This document shows, one piece after another, positions 1-8,062 of a stretch of DNA of 64,000 nucleotides. The notes under the pieces are model-generated. The model searched no databases, was not told the DNA's origin, and saw only the letters and a list, made by a program, of their open reading frames with translations. The stretch is from Candidatus Pullichristensenella avicola. GTDB taxonomy: Bacteria > Bacillota > Clostridia > Christensenellales > Aristaeellaceae. The position numbers were made by a program, and so were the translations under genes. The DNA lies in NCBI GenBank assembly GCA_018711655.1, contig DVIA01000065.1, positions 1-64,000 on the forward strand. Direction: 5' to 3'. Numbering within the stretch: the stretch's first letter is position 1; every line of letters begins with the position of its first letter.

Positions 1-461
<461 letters not shown>

Positions 462-541
462 TCAAAAGTACAGCACTAGTTTACCGCTTTTTTGCTAAAT
501 TTCCGTTATTTTGTGCAAGACTGCGTTGCATTCCTGCGTCA

Positions 542-988
542 TCAGATATTTTTGACGGCCCTGGCTGCATGCAGCGCATCCATGGCCAAAATGTAGCCTT
601 CTGCGCCAAATCCTGCAATTTGGCCGATGCAGACCGGCGCTGTGACCGAGCGGTGGCGAAATTCCTCGCGGGCGTGGATATTGCTCAGATGTACCTCCAC
701 GGCAGGCATCGGCACGGAGGAAAGCGCGTCGCGCAAGGCGTAGGAATAGTGCGTGAAGGCGCCGGGATTGACAATGATGGCGTCAAAGTTGTCGCGCCAG
801 GCGCGCTGAATCTCGTCAATGAGCGCGCCCTCATAGTTGCTTTGAAAAATGCGCGCTTCATGCCCGCGGCTGCGCGCCGCGCGTTCGACCTGCGCCATCA
901 TCTCCTCATAGCCGGTACGGCCGTAGATGTTTGGCTCGCGCATGCCGGTCATGTTGAGATTCGGCCCGTTCAGAATCAGAATTTTCAT
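542..988 (-). CDS. aroQ: type II 3-dehydroquinate dehydratase
   Basis: 148 aa, the usual length of the dodecameric type II enzyme that converts 3-dehydroquinate to 3-dehydroshikimate in the shikimate pathway. Seen: N-terminal ILILNGPNLNMTG, the lid segment REPNIYGRTGYEE with the catalytic tyrosine near residue 24, NPGAFTHYS, and VHLSNIHAREEFRHRS with the catalytic histidine. The ATG at 988 lies 9 nt from GGAGG. An in-frame ATG at 994 is only 3 nt from that site and is less likely. It stands alone, without other aro genes nearby, and reads in the same direction as gdhA 130 bp further on. Confidence 0.96.
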   Translation of the reverse strand: MKILILNGPNLNMTGMREPNIYGRTGYEEMMAQVERAARSRGHEARIFQSNYEGALIDEIQRAWRDNFDAIIVNPGAFTHYSYALRDALSSVPMPAVEVHLSNIHAREEFRHRSVTAPVCIGQIAGFGAEGYILAMDALHAARAVKNI

Positions 989-1096
989 TTGCATCCGCCT
1001 CCGCAACTGTCTGTGTTTTGCCTTTTCAGTATAGCAAAGCGCGCCCAAAAGCGCAACTGGCTGGAAGTGGCAGCGACGCACTTTTGCGCCTAGCAC

Positions 1097-1126
1097 GCAT
1101 AATTCGCCGCGTGCTCCTGAATAATA
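1097..1126 (+). promoter_or_regulatory. putative sigma-G promoter of spoVT
   Basis: GCATA (1097-1101), 18 bp, then AATAATA (1120-1126), 46 bp upstream of the spoVT start. The known Bacillus sigma-G pattern is roughly G-M-A-T-R, 18 bp, CATWHTA, so one position differs. spoVT is a known sigma-G target in Bacillus subtilis. Sigma-G control here is inference. Confidence 0.5.
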
Positions 1127-1172
1127 AGCGTGGATCGTAGGTTCCAAGAAAACTGCTGGAAGGAAGATAGCC

Positions 1173-1727
1173 ATGAGAGCGACAGGCATCGTGCGCAGGA
1201 TCGACGAACTTGGGCGCGTCGTTATTCCCAAGGAAATCCGTCGCACGCTTCGCATACGCGAGGGAGATCCGCTGGAAATTTTTACCGATCACGACGGCGA
1301 AGTCGTGCTTAAGAAGTATTCGCCCATCGGCGAAATCGCAAACATCGCCAAGGATTATACCGATTCCCTCTACCGAACGCTTGGGCACATCACCTGCATC
1401 TGCGATCGCGACGCAGTGGTCTCGGCTACTGGCGCCGCCAAGCGCGAACTGATCGAAAAGCCGCTCAGCGCCGAGGTGGAAAACATACTGCAAAGCCGCC
1501 AGATCTCGGTGCTGAATCTGGTCTCCGGCGCAAAAATGATCCCCATTACCAGCGACGACCGCGCCGAGGCCTATACCGCCCAGCTTGTCGCGCCGATCCT
1601 CGCCGACGGGGAGATCATCGGCGGGCTGATCCTTCTCAGCCGCGATTCCGGCGCCAGCATGGGCGAGGTGGATCAGAAAGTCGCGGAGACGACCACCAGC
1701 ATCATCGCAAGGCAGATGGAGCAGTAA
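1173..1727 (+). CDS. spoVT: stage V sporulation protein T, AbrB-family regulator
   Basis: 184 aa transcriptional regulator that in Bacillus tunes forespore sigma-G gene expression. Seen: an N-terminal swapped-hairpin AbrB domain (MRATGIVRRIDELGRVVIPK, about residues 1-50), a linker, and a C-terminal GAF-like domain (about residues 60-180) ending in IIARQMEQ. The length matches SpoVT (about 178 aa), while plain AbrB proteins are about 95 aa. AAGGAAG precedes the ATG. It is a monocistronic-looking gene just upstream of mazG, the same neighbourhood as spoVT-yabM-yabN in Bacillus, here without yabM. Confidence 0.95.
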   Translation: MRATGIVRRIDELGRVVIPKEIRRTLRIREGDPLEIFTDHDGEVVLKKYSPIGEIANIAKDYTDSLYRTLGHITCICDRDAVVSATGAAKRELIEKPLSAEVENILQSRQISVLNLVSGAKMIPITSDDRAEAYTAQLVAPILADGEIIGGLILLSRDSGASMGEVDQKVAETTTSIIARQMEQ

Positions 1728-1734
1728 AGCGCCG

Positions 1735-1763
1735 TTGCAAACACAGGAAAAATGTGCTATAAT
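1735..1763 (+). promoter_or_regulatory. sigma-A promoter upstream of mazG
   Basis: TTGCAA (1735-1740), 17 bp, TATAAT (1758-1763). It begins within 8 bp of the spoVT stop codon, so mazG has its own housekeeping promoter. Confidence 0.75.
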
Positions 1764-1795
1764 CCGGTCATGGTTTTGCGGAGGATTCAAATGCT

Positions 1796-3211
1796 ATGTC
1801 GCAAATTATCGTGATCGGATGCGGCCATCGCCGCGAACAACTGACGTCTGAAGCCGCAAAGGCGCTGGAAAGCGCCGAGAAGGTGCTTTTGCATACGCGT
1901 CGCTGCGGCCTTGGGGACGAACTGGCGGAAAAGGGCGTCGCCTTTGAAACGCTGGACGCGTTGTATGAAACGGCCGAGGATTTTGACGAGCATGCGCGCC
2001 TGGCGGCGCAAGCCGTTCTGGAGGCGTCGGAACAGGGCAGCGTCGCCTACGCCGTATTCGACGTGCGCGACCGCAGTGTGAGCGAACTTTTGCGCCTTGC
2101 TGGGGCGAACGCGCGCGTCATTGCCGGGCCGCCGGTCGAAGAGGGGCTGTGGGCCTATGCCGACGGCGCGACCGATTGCTGGGCGGCCGCCGAGTGGGAA
2201 ACATGCGTTCTGCATGCGGATCGCAACGCCATGATTCGCGAACTGGATTCGCGCGAACTGGCCTCGGACGTCAAGCTTCTTTTGATGGACTGCTATCCCG
2301 AGGAATCGCCGATCTATGTGCGCGCAGGAGACGGCGAGATCGTGCGCACGACGTTGGTGGAACTGGACCGCCTGCCCGCCTACGACCACCGCCTCTGCGC
2401 GCTGGTGCCGGCGCAGCGCGACCTGACGAAACTGGAGCGCTATGGGTTTGACGATTTCAACCGGGTCATCGCCATTCTGCGCGCCCCCGGCGGCTGTCCG
2501 TGGGATCGCAAGCAGACGCATGCCACGCTGCGCACCAACCTTGTCGAAGAGGCTTATGAGGCTGTAGACGCCATCGACCGCGAAGATATGGACGCCTTCT
2601 ACGACGAATTGGGCGACGTGCTTTTGCAGATCGTTCTGCACGCCGAAATCGCTCGCGAACACGGCGAGTTTACCATCCGCGATGTGACAAGCGCCATTGC
2701 CCACAAAATGATTTTCCGCCACCAGCACGTCTTTGGCAGCGCCAAAGCGGATACTGCGGACGAGGTGCTCGATCTGTGGCAGAAGGTCAAAAAGGCCGAG
2801 CGTGGCCAGAGCACGCAGACGGAAGTGCTGCGCTCTGTTACCAAGAGTTTGCCGGCGCTGATGCGCGCTGAAAAAGTGCAAAAACGCGCCGCCGACGTCG
2901 GCTTTGACTGGGAAAACGCCCGCGCGGCGTTTTACAAGATCGGCGAAGAAACGGAAGAGCTTTCGCGCGCAGTGGACGGCGCCGCCGGCGTGGAGGAGGA
3001 AGCTGGCGACCTGCTTTTTGCCGTGGTCAACGTGCTGCGGTTGCTCAAAGTCGATCCCGAGATCGCCCTCAACCGCGCTACGAACAAGTTCATCGCCCGC
3101 TTCGCGGAAATGGAGCGCCTCATCCTCGATGACGACCGCCGTCCGGCGGAAATGACGCTTGCGGAGATGGACGCATATTGGGATCGCGTAAAATTGTCGG
3201 AAAATGCCTGA
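1796..3211 (+). CDS. mazG: nucleoside triphosphate pyrophosphohydrolase with degenerate methylase-like N-terminus (MazG/YabN)
   Basis: 471 aa. Residues about 1-200 align in style with the tetrapyrrole-methylase-like half of YabN, but the usual glycine-rich SAM loop is replaced by VIGCGHRREQLT, so methylase activity is doubtful. From about residue 215 come two MazG units. The first has CPWDRKQTHATLRTN followed by EEAYEAVDAI and an ExxDELGDVLLQ metal-binding helix; the second has EETEELSRAVDG and EEEAGDLLFAVVNVL. MazG hydrolyses NTPs to NMP and pyrophosphate, removing aberrant nucleotides. The ATG at 1796 lies 11 nt from GGAGG. A closer ATG at 1791 starts a 7-codon out-of-frame reading frame. 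Confidence 0.93.
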   Translation: MSQIIVIGCGHRREQLTSEAAKALESAEKVLLHTRRCGLGDELAEKGVAFETLDALYETAEDFDEHARLAAQAVLEASEQGSVAYAVFDVRDRSVSELLRLAGANARVIAGPPVEEGLWAYADGATDCWAAAEWETCVLHADRNAMIRELDSRELASDVKLLLMDCYPEESPIYVRAGDGEIVRTTLVELDRLPAYDHRLCALVPAQRDLTKLERYGFDDFNRVIAILRAPGGCPWDRKQTHATLRTNLVEEAYEAVDAIDREDMDAFYDELGDVLLQIVLHAEIAREHGEFTIRDVTSAIAHKMIFRHQHVFGSAKADTADEVLDLWQKVKKAERGQSTQTEVLRSVTKSLPALMRAEKVQKRAADVGFDWENARAAFYKIGEETEELSRAVDGAAGVEEEAGDLLFAVVNVLRLLKVDPEIALNRATNKFIARFAEMERLILDDDRRPAEMTLAEMDAYWDRVKLSENA

Positions 3212-3234
3212 ACCATGCAGGAATTTTGGCTCGA

Positions 3235-3277
3235 AGGGCGAATTTCAGCAGGGATAGGGCACGCCCGGGTTCGCCCT
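3235..3277 (+). other. inverted repeat in the hup leader
   Basis: AGGGCGAA (3235-3242) and TTCGCCCT (3270-3277) can pair, with a smaller GGGC/GCCC pairing inside. It sits in the 128-bp gap between mazG and hup, with no T-run after it. Leader structure or a weak mazG terminator. Confidence 0.35.
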
Positions 3278-3339
3278 GAAAATCGTCCGGGCCGAGGCCA
3301 TGTGGGTTTCATGGCTGAGAATATTTGGAGGTGGCACCA

Positions 3340-3609
3340 ATGAATAAGGTTACTCTCGTCGCGAAGATCGCGGAAAAGTCCGGATTGTCCAAAAAGCAGG
3401 CAGAGCTCGCGCTGGGCGCTTTTATCGACTCCGTTACCGAGGCGCTCAAAGAGGGCGACAAGGTGCAGTTGATGGGCTTTGGCACGTTTGAAGTGAAAGA
3501 GCGCGCCGCTCGCACTGGCCGCAACCCCCTGACGGGCGCGACGATTGAGATTCCCGCCAGCAAGACCCCGACCTTCAAGGCCGGCAAGGGTCTGCGCGAC
3601 GAATTCTGA
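3340..3609 (+). CDS. hup: HU family DNA-binding protein
   Basis: 89 aa, the usual length of HU, the nucleoid protein that bends DNA as a dimer. Seen: [20 protein letters not shown], the core [18 protein letters not shown], then the beta-arm tip PLTG and the C-terminal KAGKGLRD. The ATG at 3340 is preceded by GGAGGTGGCACCA. It lies in the mazG-hup-rqcP order (mazG, hbs-like, yabO) common in Firmicutes. A strong hairpin follows, so hup may be transcribed at a different level from rqcP. Confidence 0.97.
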   Translation: MNKVTLVAKIAEKSGLSKKQAELALGAFIDSVTEALKEGDKVQLMGFGTFEVKERAARTGRNPLTGATIEIPASKTPTFKAGKGLRDEF

Positions 3610-3676
3610 TTGCCCGCTGCGCCGTTGAGGGCGCGGGAGATCGGCGCGTGGCGTAAGGCACGCGCGCGAAAGATCA

Positions 3677-3710
3677 AAACAGGGTCGCTTCCGCGGAGGC
3701 GATCCTGTTT
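3677..3710 (+). terminator. strong hairpin between hup and rqcP
   Basis: Sixteen consecutive pairs (3677-3692 with 3695-3710, two G-T wobbles), starting AAACAGG and ending CCTGTTT. Only three T residues end the stem, so termination may be partial. The rqcP ribosome-binding site begins 6 bp later, so folding could also affect translation of rqcP. Confidence 0.5.
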
Positions 3711-3727
3711 GCGTCAGGAGGATAGGC

Positions 3728-4027
3728 ATGAGCAGAAAGGCTGTAGAAGCCAGAAAACCCGTGGAACGCGCGCCGGTGACTTCCATGCGCCTGGACAAAT
3801 TTCTCAAGGTGTCGCGCATCATCAAGCGTCGCAGCGTCGCCAACGACGCCTGCTCCACGGGCCATATTACCGTCAACGGCAAGGAAGCCAAACCGGGAAC
3901 CGATATTCGCGTGGGGGACGTTCTGGGCGTGCGCTTCGGCGAGAAATACACGGAATACGAGGTGCTCTCCATCGGCGAGCACGCGCTCAAGCAGGACGCG
4001 GCCGACATGTACCGCGTGAAAGCATGA
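3728..4027 (+). CDS. rqcP: S4-domain ribosome quality-control protein
   Basis: 99 aa, YabO/RqcP family. In Bacillus this protein works with RqcH to add alanine tails to stalled peptides on 50S subunits. Seen: a short basic N-terminus, then the S4 RNA-binding fold MRLDKFLKVSRIIKRR, VANDACSTGHITVNGK and VGDVLGVRFGEKYTEYEVL. The chosen ATG at 3728 has AGGAGGATAGGC in front; an internal ATG at 3785 starts the S4 domain itself but has no such site. The stop codon overlaps the ispDF start (ATGA), indicating translational coupling. Confidence 0.9.
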   Translation: MSRKAVEARKPVERAPVTSMRLDKFLKVSRIIKRRSVANDACSTGHITVNGKEAKPGTDIRVGDVLGVRFGEKYTEYEVLSIGEHALKQDAADMYRVKA

Positions 4028-5181
4028 GCGCGTGGGCGTTGGTGGTCGCCGCCGGGCGCGGCGAGCGCGCGGCGCTGGGGAAAAACAAGGTGCTGCATGC
4101 CGTCAACGGCGAAAGCGTTTTGCGTCGCTGTCTGCGGGCGCTGGAGGAAAGCGGCCTTTTCGATGGCTGCGTGCTTGTGCTTGCCGCATGCGACCGGGCG
4201 GCATATGAAGCCCTGTGCGCAAGCGAAGGCAGGAGCGCGTTGGTCAAATGCCTCGCCGAGGGCGGTCAGACGCGCCAGCAGTCGGTGTACAACGGCCTGC
4301 GTTCGCTGCCGGAAACGGCGGAGATCGTCGCCATTCACGATGCGGCGCGTCCGTTCGTCACCACGGATATCCTGCGCCGTTCCATCGAATTGGCGCGCGC
4401 GACGGGCAGCGGCGTGGCCTGCGCGGAGGTCGTGGACACCATCAAGGCAATCGGCGAGGACGGCCGGGTAACGACGTTGGATCGCTCGCGTCTGCGCGCC
4501 GCACAGACGCCGCAGACCTTTCGTCGCGCCGAGATCCTTGCGGCGCACGCGCGCGCCCAGGCCGAGGGTTGGCAGGCGACGGACGACGCCGATCTCTACG
4601 AGCGGCATTTTGGCCGCGTAACGCTTTTCACCGCGCCGGACAGCCCGGCAAACATCAAGCTGACCACGAAGGAGGACTTTATGCGCCTGGGCAGCGATAC
4701 TTTCCGCATCGGCGCGGGCTTCGACGCGCATCGGCTCGTCGAGGGACGGCCTCTCGTGCTCTGCGGCGTGGAGGTGCCTTCTCCTCTGGGGCTGGACGGG
4801 CACTCTGACGCGGACGTTGCCGTACATGCCCTGATGGACGCCATACTCGGCGCGCTGGGCGAGGGCGATATCGGCCGCCATTTTCCCGACGATGACGAGG
4901 AATATCGCGGCGTCTTTTCCATGCTGTTGCTCGCGCGCGTGATGCGCCTTGTCTCTGAGCGCGGTTTTCGCGTGGCCAACGCCGATATCACCATCGTCGC
5001 CCAACGCCCCAGACTTTCGCCTTACATAGAAGAAATGCGTCTGAACATCGCCGAGGCCCTGGGCGTGCAATCGGACTGCGCCAACGTCAAGGCCACCACC
5101 ACCGAGCGCATGGGCTACGAAGGCAGGGGAGAGGGCCTCTCCGCACAGGCGGTCGTGCTGCTTACGAAAGGAAGTGTTTGA
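4024..5181 (+). CDS. ispDF: bifunctional IspD-IspF enzyme of the MEP isoprenoid pathway
   Basis: 385 aa fusion. Residues about 1-219 are IspD (CTP-dependent formation of CDP-methylerythritol): VVAAGRGERAALGKNK, HDAARPFV, TIKAIGEDG and AQTPQTFRR are visible. Residues about 220-385 are IspF (cyclisation to methylerythritol 2,4-cyclodiphosphate): GAGFDAHRLVEG with the metal ligands, GHSDADVAVHALMDA and KATTTERMGYEGRGEG. The two reactions are not consecutive in the pathway (IspE acts between them), yet such fusions are known in several bacteria. The frame is open throughout. A GAAGGAGGACTTT site precedes the in-frame ATG at 4681, which may also yield IspF alone. Confidence 0.95.
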   Translation: MSAWALVVAAGRGERAALGKNKVLHAVNGESVLRRCLRALEESGLFDGCVLVLAACDRAAYEALCASEGRSALVKCLAEGGQTRQQSVYNGLRSLPETAEIVAIHDAARPFVTTDILRRSIELARATGSGVACAEVVDTIKAIGEDGRVTTLDRSRLRAAQTPQTFRRAEILAAHARAQAEGWQATDDADLYERHFGRVTLFTAPDSPANIKLTTKEDFMRLGSDTFRIGAGFDAHRLVEGRPLVLCGVEVPSPLGLDGHSDADVAVHALMDAILGALGEGDIGRHFPDDDEEYRGVFSMLLLARVMRLVSERGFRVANADITIVAQRPRLSPYIEEMRLNIAEALGVQSDCANVKATTTERMGYEGRGEGLSAQAVVLLTKGSV

Positions 5182-5182
5182 T

Positions 5183-5884
5183 ATGATCGGCGTCATCGGC
5201 GCGCTGGATATCGAGATCGAGCGCCTGGTAGAAAAAATGGAGCGCCCCGTGCGCCGCGAAGTGAGCGGCATCCCCTTTGTCTGCGGAAGCATTCATGGGG
5301 TGGAAACGGTCGTCGCCCGCGCCGGCGTGGGCAAGGTCAACGCCGCCGTCTGCGCGCAGACGATGGCCCTCGTTTACGAACCGGAATTGATCGTCAACAC
5401 CGGCGTTTCCGGCGCGCTTTCCCAAGAATTGCGCGTGGGCGACATCGTCGTAGGCACGGACGTCGTTCAGCACGATATGGATACGACCCCTATGGGCGAA
5501 GCGCCGGGAACGATCACCATTCGCGGCGTCGATATGGTCGCCTTTGCGTGCGACCGTCTGGCCTCGACGGCCATTTGCACGGCGGCGGCAGATCTGGGCA
5601 TACGCGTCGTGCGCGGCCGCATTGCCTCCGGCGATCAGTTTGTGGCCTCTTCTGCGCGCAAGCGGGAGATTGTCCGCCTCTTTTCCGCCGCTACCTGCGA
5701 AATGGAGGCGGGCGCCATCGCCCAGGTTTGCCGCATGAACGACATCCCCTGCGCGGTGATCCGCTGCATTTCCGACGGCGGCAACGAGGAAGCCCCAATG
5801 TCCTACGAGGAGTTTTTGCCTATGGCGGCAAAGAATTCCGCCGCGCTGACCCTGGAATTTCTGAAAATCCGCGGAAATTTATGA
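5183..5884 (+). CDS. mtnN: 5'-methylthioadenosine/S-adenosylhomocysteine nucleosidase
   Basis: 233 aa, the normal length. It cleaves adenine from MTA, SAH and 5'-deoxyadenosine, relieving product inhibition of SAM-dependent and radical-SAM enzymes, of which this region encodes several. Seen: MIGVIGALDIEIE at the N-terminus, NTGVSGAL, ASGDQFV, CEMEAGAIAQVC and the catalytic aspartate in ISDGGNEEAP. AAAGGAAG lies upstream of the ATG at 5183. It begins 1 bp after ispDF and looks like the last gene of the rqcP-ispDF-mtnN unit. Confidence 0.96.
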   Translation: MIGVIGALDIEIERLVEKMERPVRREVSGIPFVCGSIHGVETVVARAGVGKVNAAVCAQTMALVYEPELIVNTGVSGALSQELRVGDIVVGTDVVQHDMDTTPMGEAPGTITIRGVDMVAFACDRLASTAICTAAADLGIRVVRGRIASGDQFVASSARKREIVRLFSAATCEMEAGAIAQVCRMNDIPCAVIRCISDGGNEEAPMSYEEFLPMAAKNSAALTLEFLKIRGNL

Positions 5885-5910
5885 ACAAACCGTAAAAAGC
5901 GCAAAAAGGC

Positions 5911-5956
5911 TTGATTTTTTGACCATCTTTCGCTATAATAGTCAGAGATGGTCAAT
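5911..5956 (+). promoter_or_regulatory. ctsR promoter with CtsR-type operator half-sites
   Basis: TTGATT (5911-5916), 17 bp, TATAAT (5934-5939). TTTGACC (5918-5924), the reverse complement of the CtsR heptad GGTCAAA, lies in the spacer, and GGTCAAT (5950-5956) lies just past the expected start site. The known CtsR operator is a direct repeat of GGTCAAA; here the two heptads face each other. Autorepression of the operon is the natural reading. Confidence 0.75.
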
Positions 5957-5987
5957 TTGTATGCCGTCTTGAGAGAGGTGAATCGGC

Positions 5988-6470
5988 ATGGCTCAATTGA
6001 GCGACTCCATCGAGCGCTTCATCAAGGAACTGATGGACGAAGGAACGCAGATCGAGGTGCGCCGCAACGAACTGGCGCAACATTTTGGCTGCGCGCCCTC
6101 GCAGATCAATTATGTGCTGGCGACGCGGTTTTCCGTGGATCACGGCTATATCATCGAATCGCGGCGCGGCGGCGGCGGGTATGTGCGCATCGTGCGCATG
6201 CGCGAGCGCGGTGAGGGGAATCTGCTCAATATGCTCTTAAAGCGCGTGAGCAACTCCATCGACGAGGACAGCGCCTGCGCCATCATCGCACATTTGCTCG
6301 ACCGCAAGATCGTAACGGCAAACGAGGCCAAATTGATGCGCGCGGCCGTAGCCCGCAACGCTTTGGCGCTGCCCGTAAGCGCAAAGGACGTATTGCGCGC
6401 ATCGATCCTGAAGAATATGCTGCAGCAGGTATTTCGCAATCTGGAGGGAGGCGAGCGCCATGATGTGTGA
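5988..6470 (+). CDS. ctsR: CtsR heat-shock repressor
   Basis: 160 aa. CtsR is the dimeric winged-helix repressor of class III heat-shock genes in Gram-positive bacteria, inactivated by heat and through McsA/McsB. Seen: MAQLSDSIERFIKELM, a helix-turn-helix around residues 20-45 (VRRNELAQHFGCAPSQINYVL), the winged tetraglycine loop ESRRGGGGYVRI that senses temperature, and a C-terminal dimer domain. GAGAGGTGAATCGGC precedes the ATG. First gene of ctsR-mcsA-mcsB-clpC; its 3' end overlaps mcsA by 11 bp. Confidence 0.97.
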   Translation: MAQLSDSIERFIKELMDEGTQIEVRRNELAQHFGCAPSQINYVLATRFSVDHGYIIESRRGGGGYVRIVRMRERGEGNLLNMLLKRVSNSIDEDSACAIIAHLLDRKIVTANEAKLMRAAVARNALALPVSAKDVLRASILKNMLQQVFRNLEGGERHDV

Positions 6471-7020
6471 CGAATGCGGAATCCGTCCCGCCCAATTTCA
6501 TTTGACGACCATTTCCGGAGAGGAAAAAACCGAGCGGAATCTCTGCCCGGTGTGCATGGCAAAATATCAGAAGCAGATCCCCGGCCTGGACTTTACCAAT
6601 CTTGCCGGGCTGATCAGCGGCTTTCTGGAGTCCGCGGCCGCGGCCAGAAGCGACGGCGAAGAAAGCGGCGAATTTGCCGACCTCGTCTGCCCGTCCTGCG
6701 GCACGACTTACGCCGCCTTCCAGAAAAGCGGCATGCTTGGCTGCGCGGAATGCTATCAGGCCTTTCGCAAGCCCCTGGAAGGGCTTCTAATGCGCGTGCA
6801 TGGCAATGTGCAGCATGCGGGCCGCATACCCGGAGGCGTGAAAAGCGACGTCTCCATCCGCATGAACATCGACCGGCTGCGCCAGGATCTGGTCAAGGCC
6901 ATCGCCGCCGAAGAATACGAGGAAGCGGCGCGGCTGCGCGACCAGATACGCGCGCTCAAGCAACAGTTGGAACCGTCGGAGAACGCCGCCAAGGGAGAGG
7001 GGGAGCACAGCGATGCATGA
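6460..7020 (+). CDS. mcsA: McsA, activator of the arginine kinase McsB
   Basis: 186 aa cytoplasmic zinc protein. Seen: CDECGIRPAQFH with CPVC downstream (first CxxC pair), CPSCGTTY and CAECYQAF (second pair), and a C-terminal UVR motif, RQDLVKAIAAEEYEEAARL (about residues 140-170), the type shared with UvrB and ClpC. In Bacillus, McsA binds and activates McsB. The start is ATG-ATG at 6460 with GGAGG upstream; either ATG could serve. It overlaps mcsB by 8 bp. Confidence 0.95.
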   Translation: MMCDECGIRPAQFHLTTISGEEKTERNLCPVCMAKYQKQIPGLDFTNLAGLISGFLESAAAARSDGEESGEFADLVCPSCGTTYAAFQKSGMLGCAECYQAFRKPLEGLLMRVHGNVQHAGRIPGGVKSDVSIRMNIDRLRQDLVKAIAAEEYEEAARLRDQIRALKQQLEPSENAAKGEGEHSDA

Positions 7021-8038
7021 CTATCCACAGGCGCCTGAGCAGGACGTCGTCATTTCCAGCCGTGTGCGGCTGGCAAGGAATTATCGCGACCTGCCCTTTT
7101 CCCCGAAGCTGACGCGCGAGGCCGCCGAGGCGGTCGTGGAGCGCGCGCACGAAGCAATGAAAAACAGCCCTGAGGGCGACGCCTTTTCGCTGCTGCGCGT
7201 AAGCGAATTGGGCGACGACGAGCGCCGCCGCCTGGTAGAGCATCACCTCATCAGCTATGATCTTCTCAAATACCCGCAGCGCTCCGCGGCGCTGATCTCC
7301 TCGGGCGAGACGGTTTCCGTCATGCTCAATGAAGAGGACCACTTGCGCATCCAGGGTCTTTTGCCGGGAATGCAGTTGGAGCGCTCGGCTGAACTGGCCT
7401 TCAATGCCGACGACGCTTTGGGCGCGCAGAGCATGTATGCTTTCGACCCGCAGTGGGGATACCTGACCAGCTGCCCCACGAACGTGGGCACGGGCATGCG
7501 CGCCTCGGCGATGCTGCACCTGCCGGCCATCGCGCAAGGCGGGCAGATCGGCGCCATCATGCAGGCCGTGGCCAAGATGGGCCTTACTGTGCGCGGGCTG
7601 TACGGCGAGGGCAGCGAAGCCCAGGGCGATCTCTATCAGCTTTCCAACCAGGTGACGCTGGGCAGAAGCGAGGACGATGTCATTCGCTCTTTGCAGGCCG
7701 CCACCGAGCAGATCGTCGGCCACGAGCGCGCCATGCGCGAGCGTGTCGAAAAGAAGGACATGTACGCGTTGCAGGACAAACTTTTGCGCTCCTGGGGCGA
7801 AACGCTCAACGCTCGCCTGATGTCTGCGAAGGAATGGATGCGGCGCTATTCGGATATCCGTTACGCCGCCAGCATGGGCTATCTGCACGCGCCGCTGCGC
7901 GCATTGGACGCCCTGATGATGGATATGCAGCCCGGCTCTTTGGGCGTGCGCGCCGGAAAACTCATTGGCGAGCGCGAAGGCGAGATACTGCGCGCCCGGC
8001 TTTTGCGCGAACAGCTTTTGCAACTGGTCGCGGATTGA
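7013..8038 (+). CDS. mcsB: protein-arginine kinase
   Basis: 341 aa, guanido-kinase fold. McsB phosphorylates arginines on client proteins, marking them for ClpCP and relieving CtsR repression. Seen: SSRVRLARNYRDLPF (nucleotide-binding arginines), NEEDHLRIQGLLPG with the catalytic glutamate, LTSCPTNVGTGMRAS with the conserved cysteine, and RGLYGEGSEAQGDLYQLSN. The length is close to Bacillus McsB (363 aa), slightly shorter at the C-terminus. Third gene in the operon, overlapping mcsA and 24 bp ahead of clpC. Confidence 0.97.
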   Translation: MHDYPQAPEQDVVISSRVRLARNYRDLPFSPKLTREAAEAVVERAHEAMKNSPEGDAFSLLRVSELGDDERRRLVEHHLISYDLLKYPQRSAALISSGETVSVMLNEEDHLRIQGLLPGMQLERSAELAFNADDALGAQSMYAFDPQWGYLTSCPTNVGTGMRASAMLHLPAIAQGGQIGAIMQAVAKMGLTVRGLYGEGSEAQGDLYQLSNQVTLGRSEDDVIRSLQAATEQIVGHERAMRERVEKKDMYALQDKLLRSWGETLNARLMSAKEWMRRYSDIRYAASMGYLHAPLRALDALMMDMQPGSLGVRAGKLIGEREGEILRARLLREQLLQLVAD

Positions 8039-8062
8039 CGAAACAAACAATGGAGGAAACCC

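Noticed and set aside
2932..5292. Long antisense frame opposite mazG to mtnN (and similar ones at 6956-11113 and 11494-14511 upstream of the PBP start)
   Set aside because: These are mirror frames of high-GC genes; the sense strand carries well-conserved proteins with start signals.
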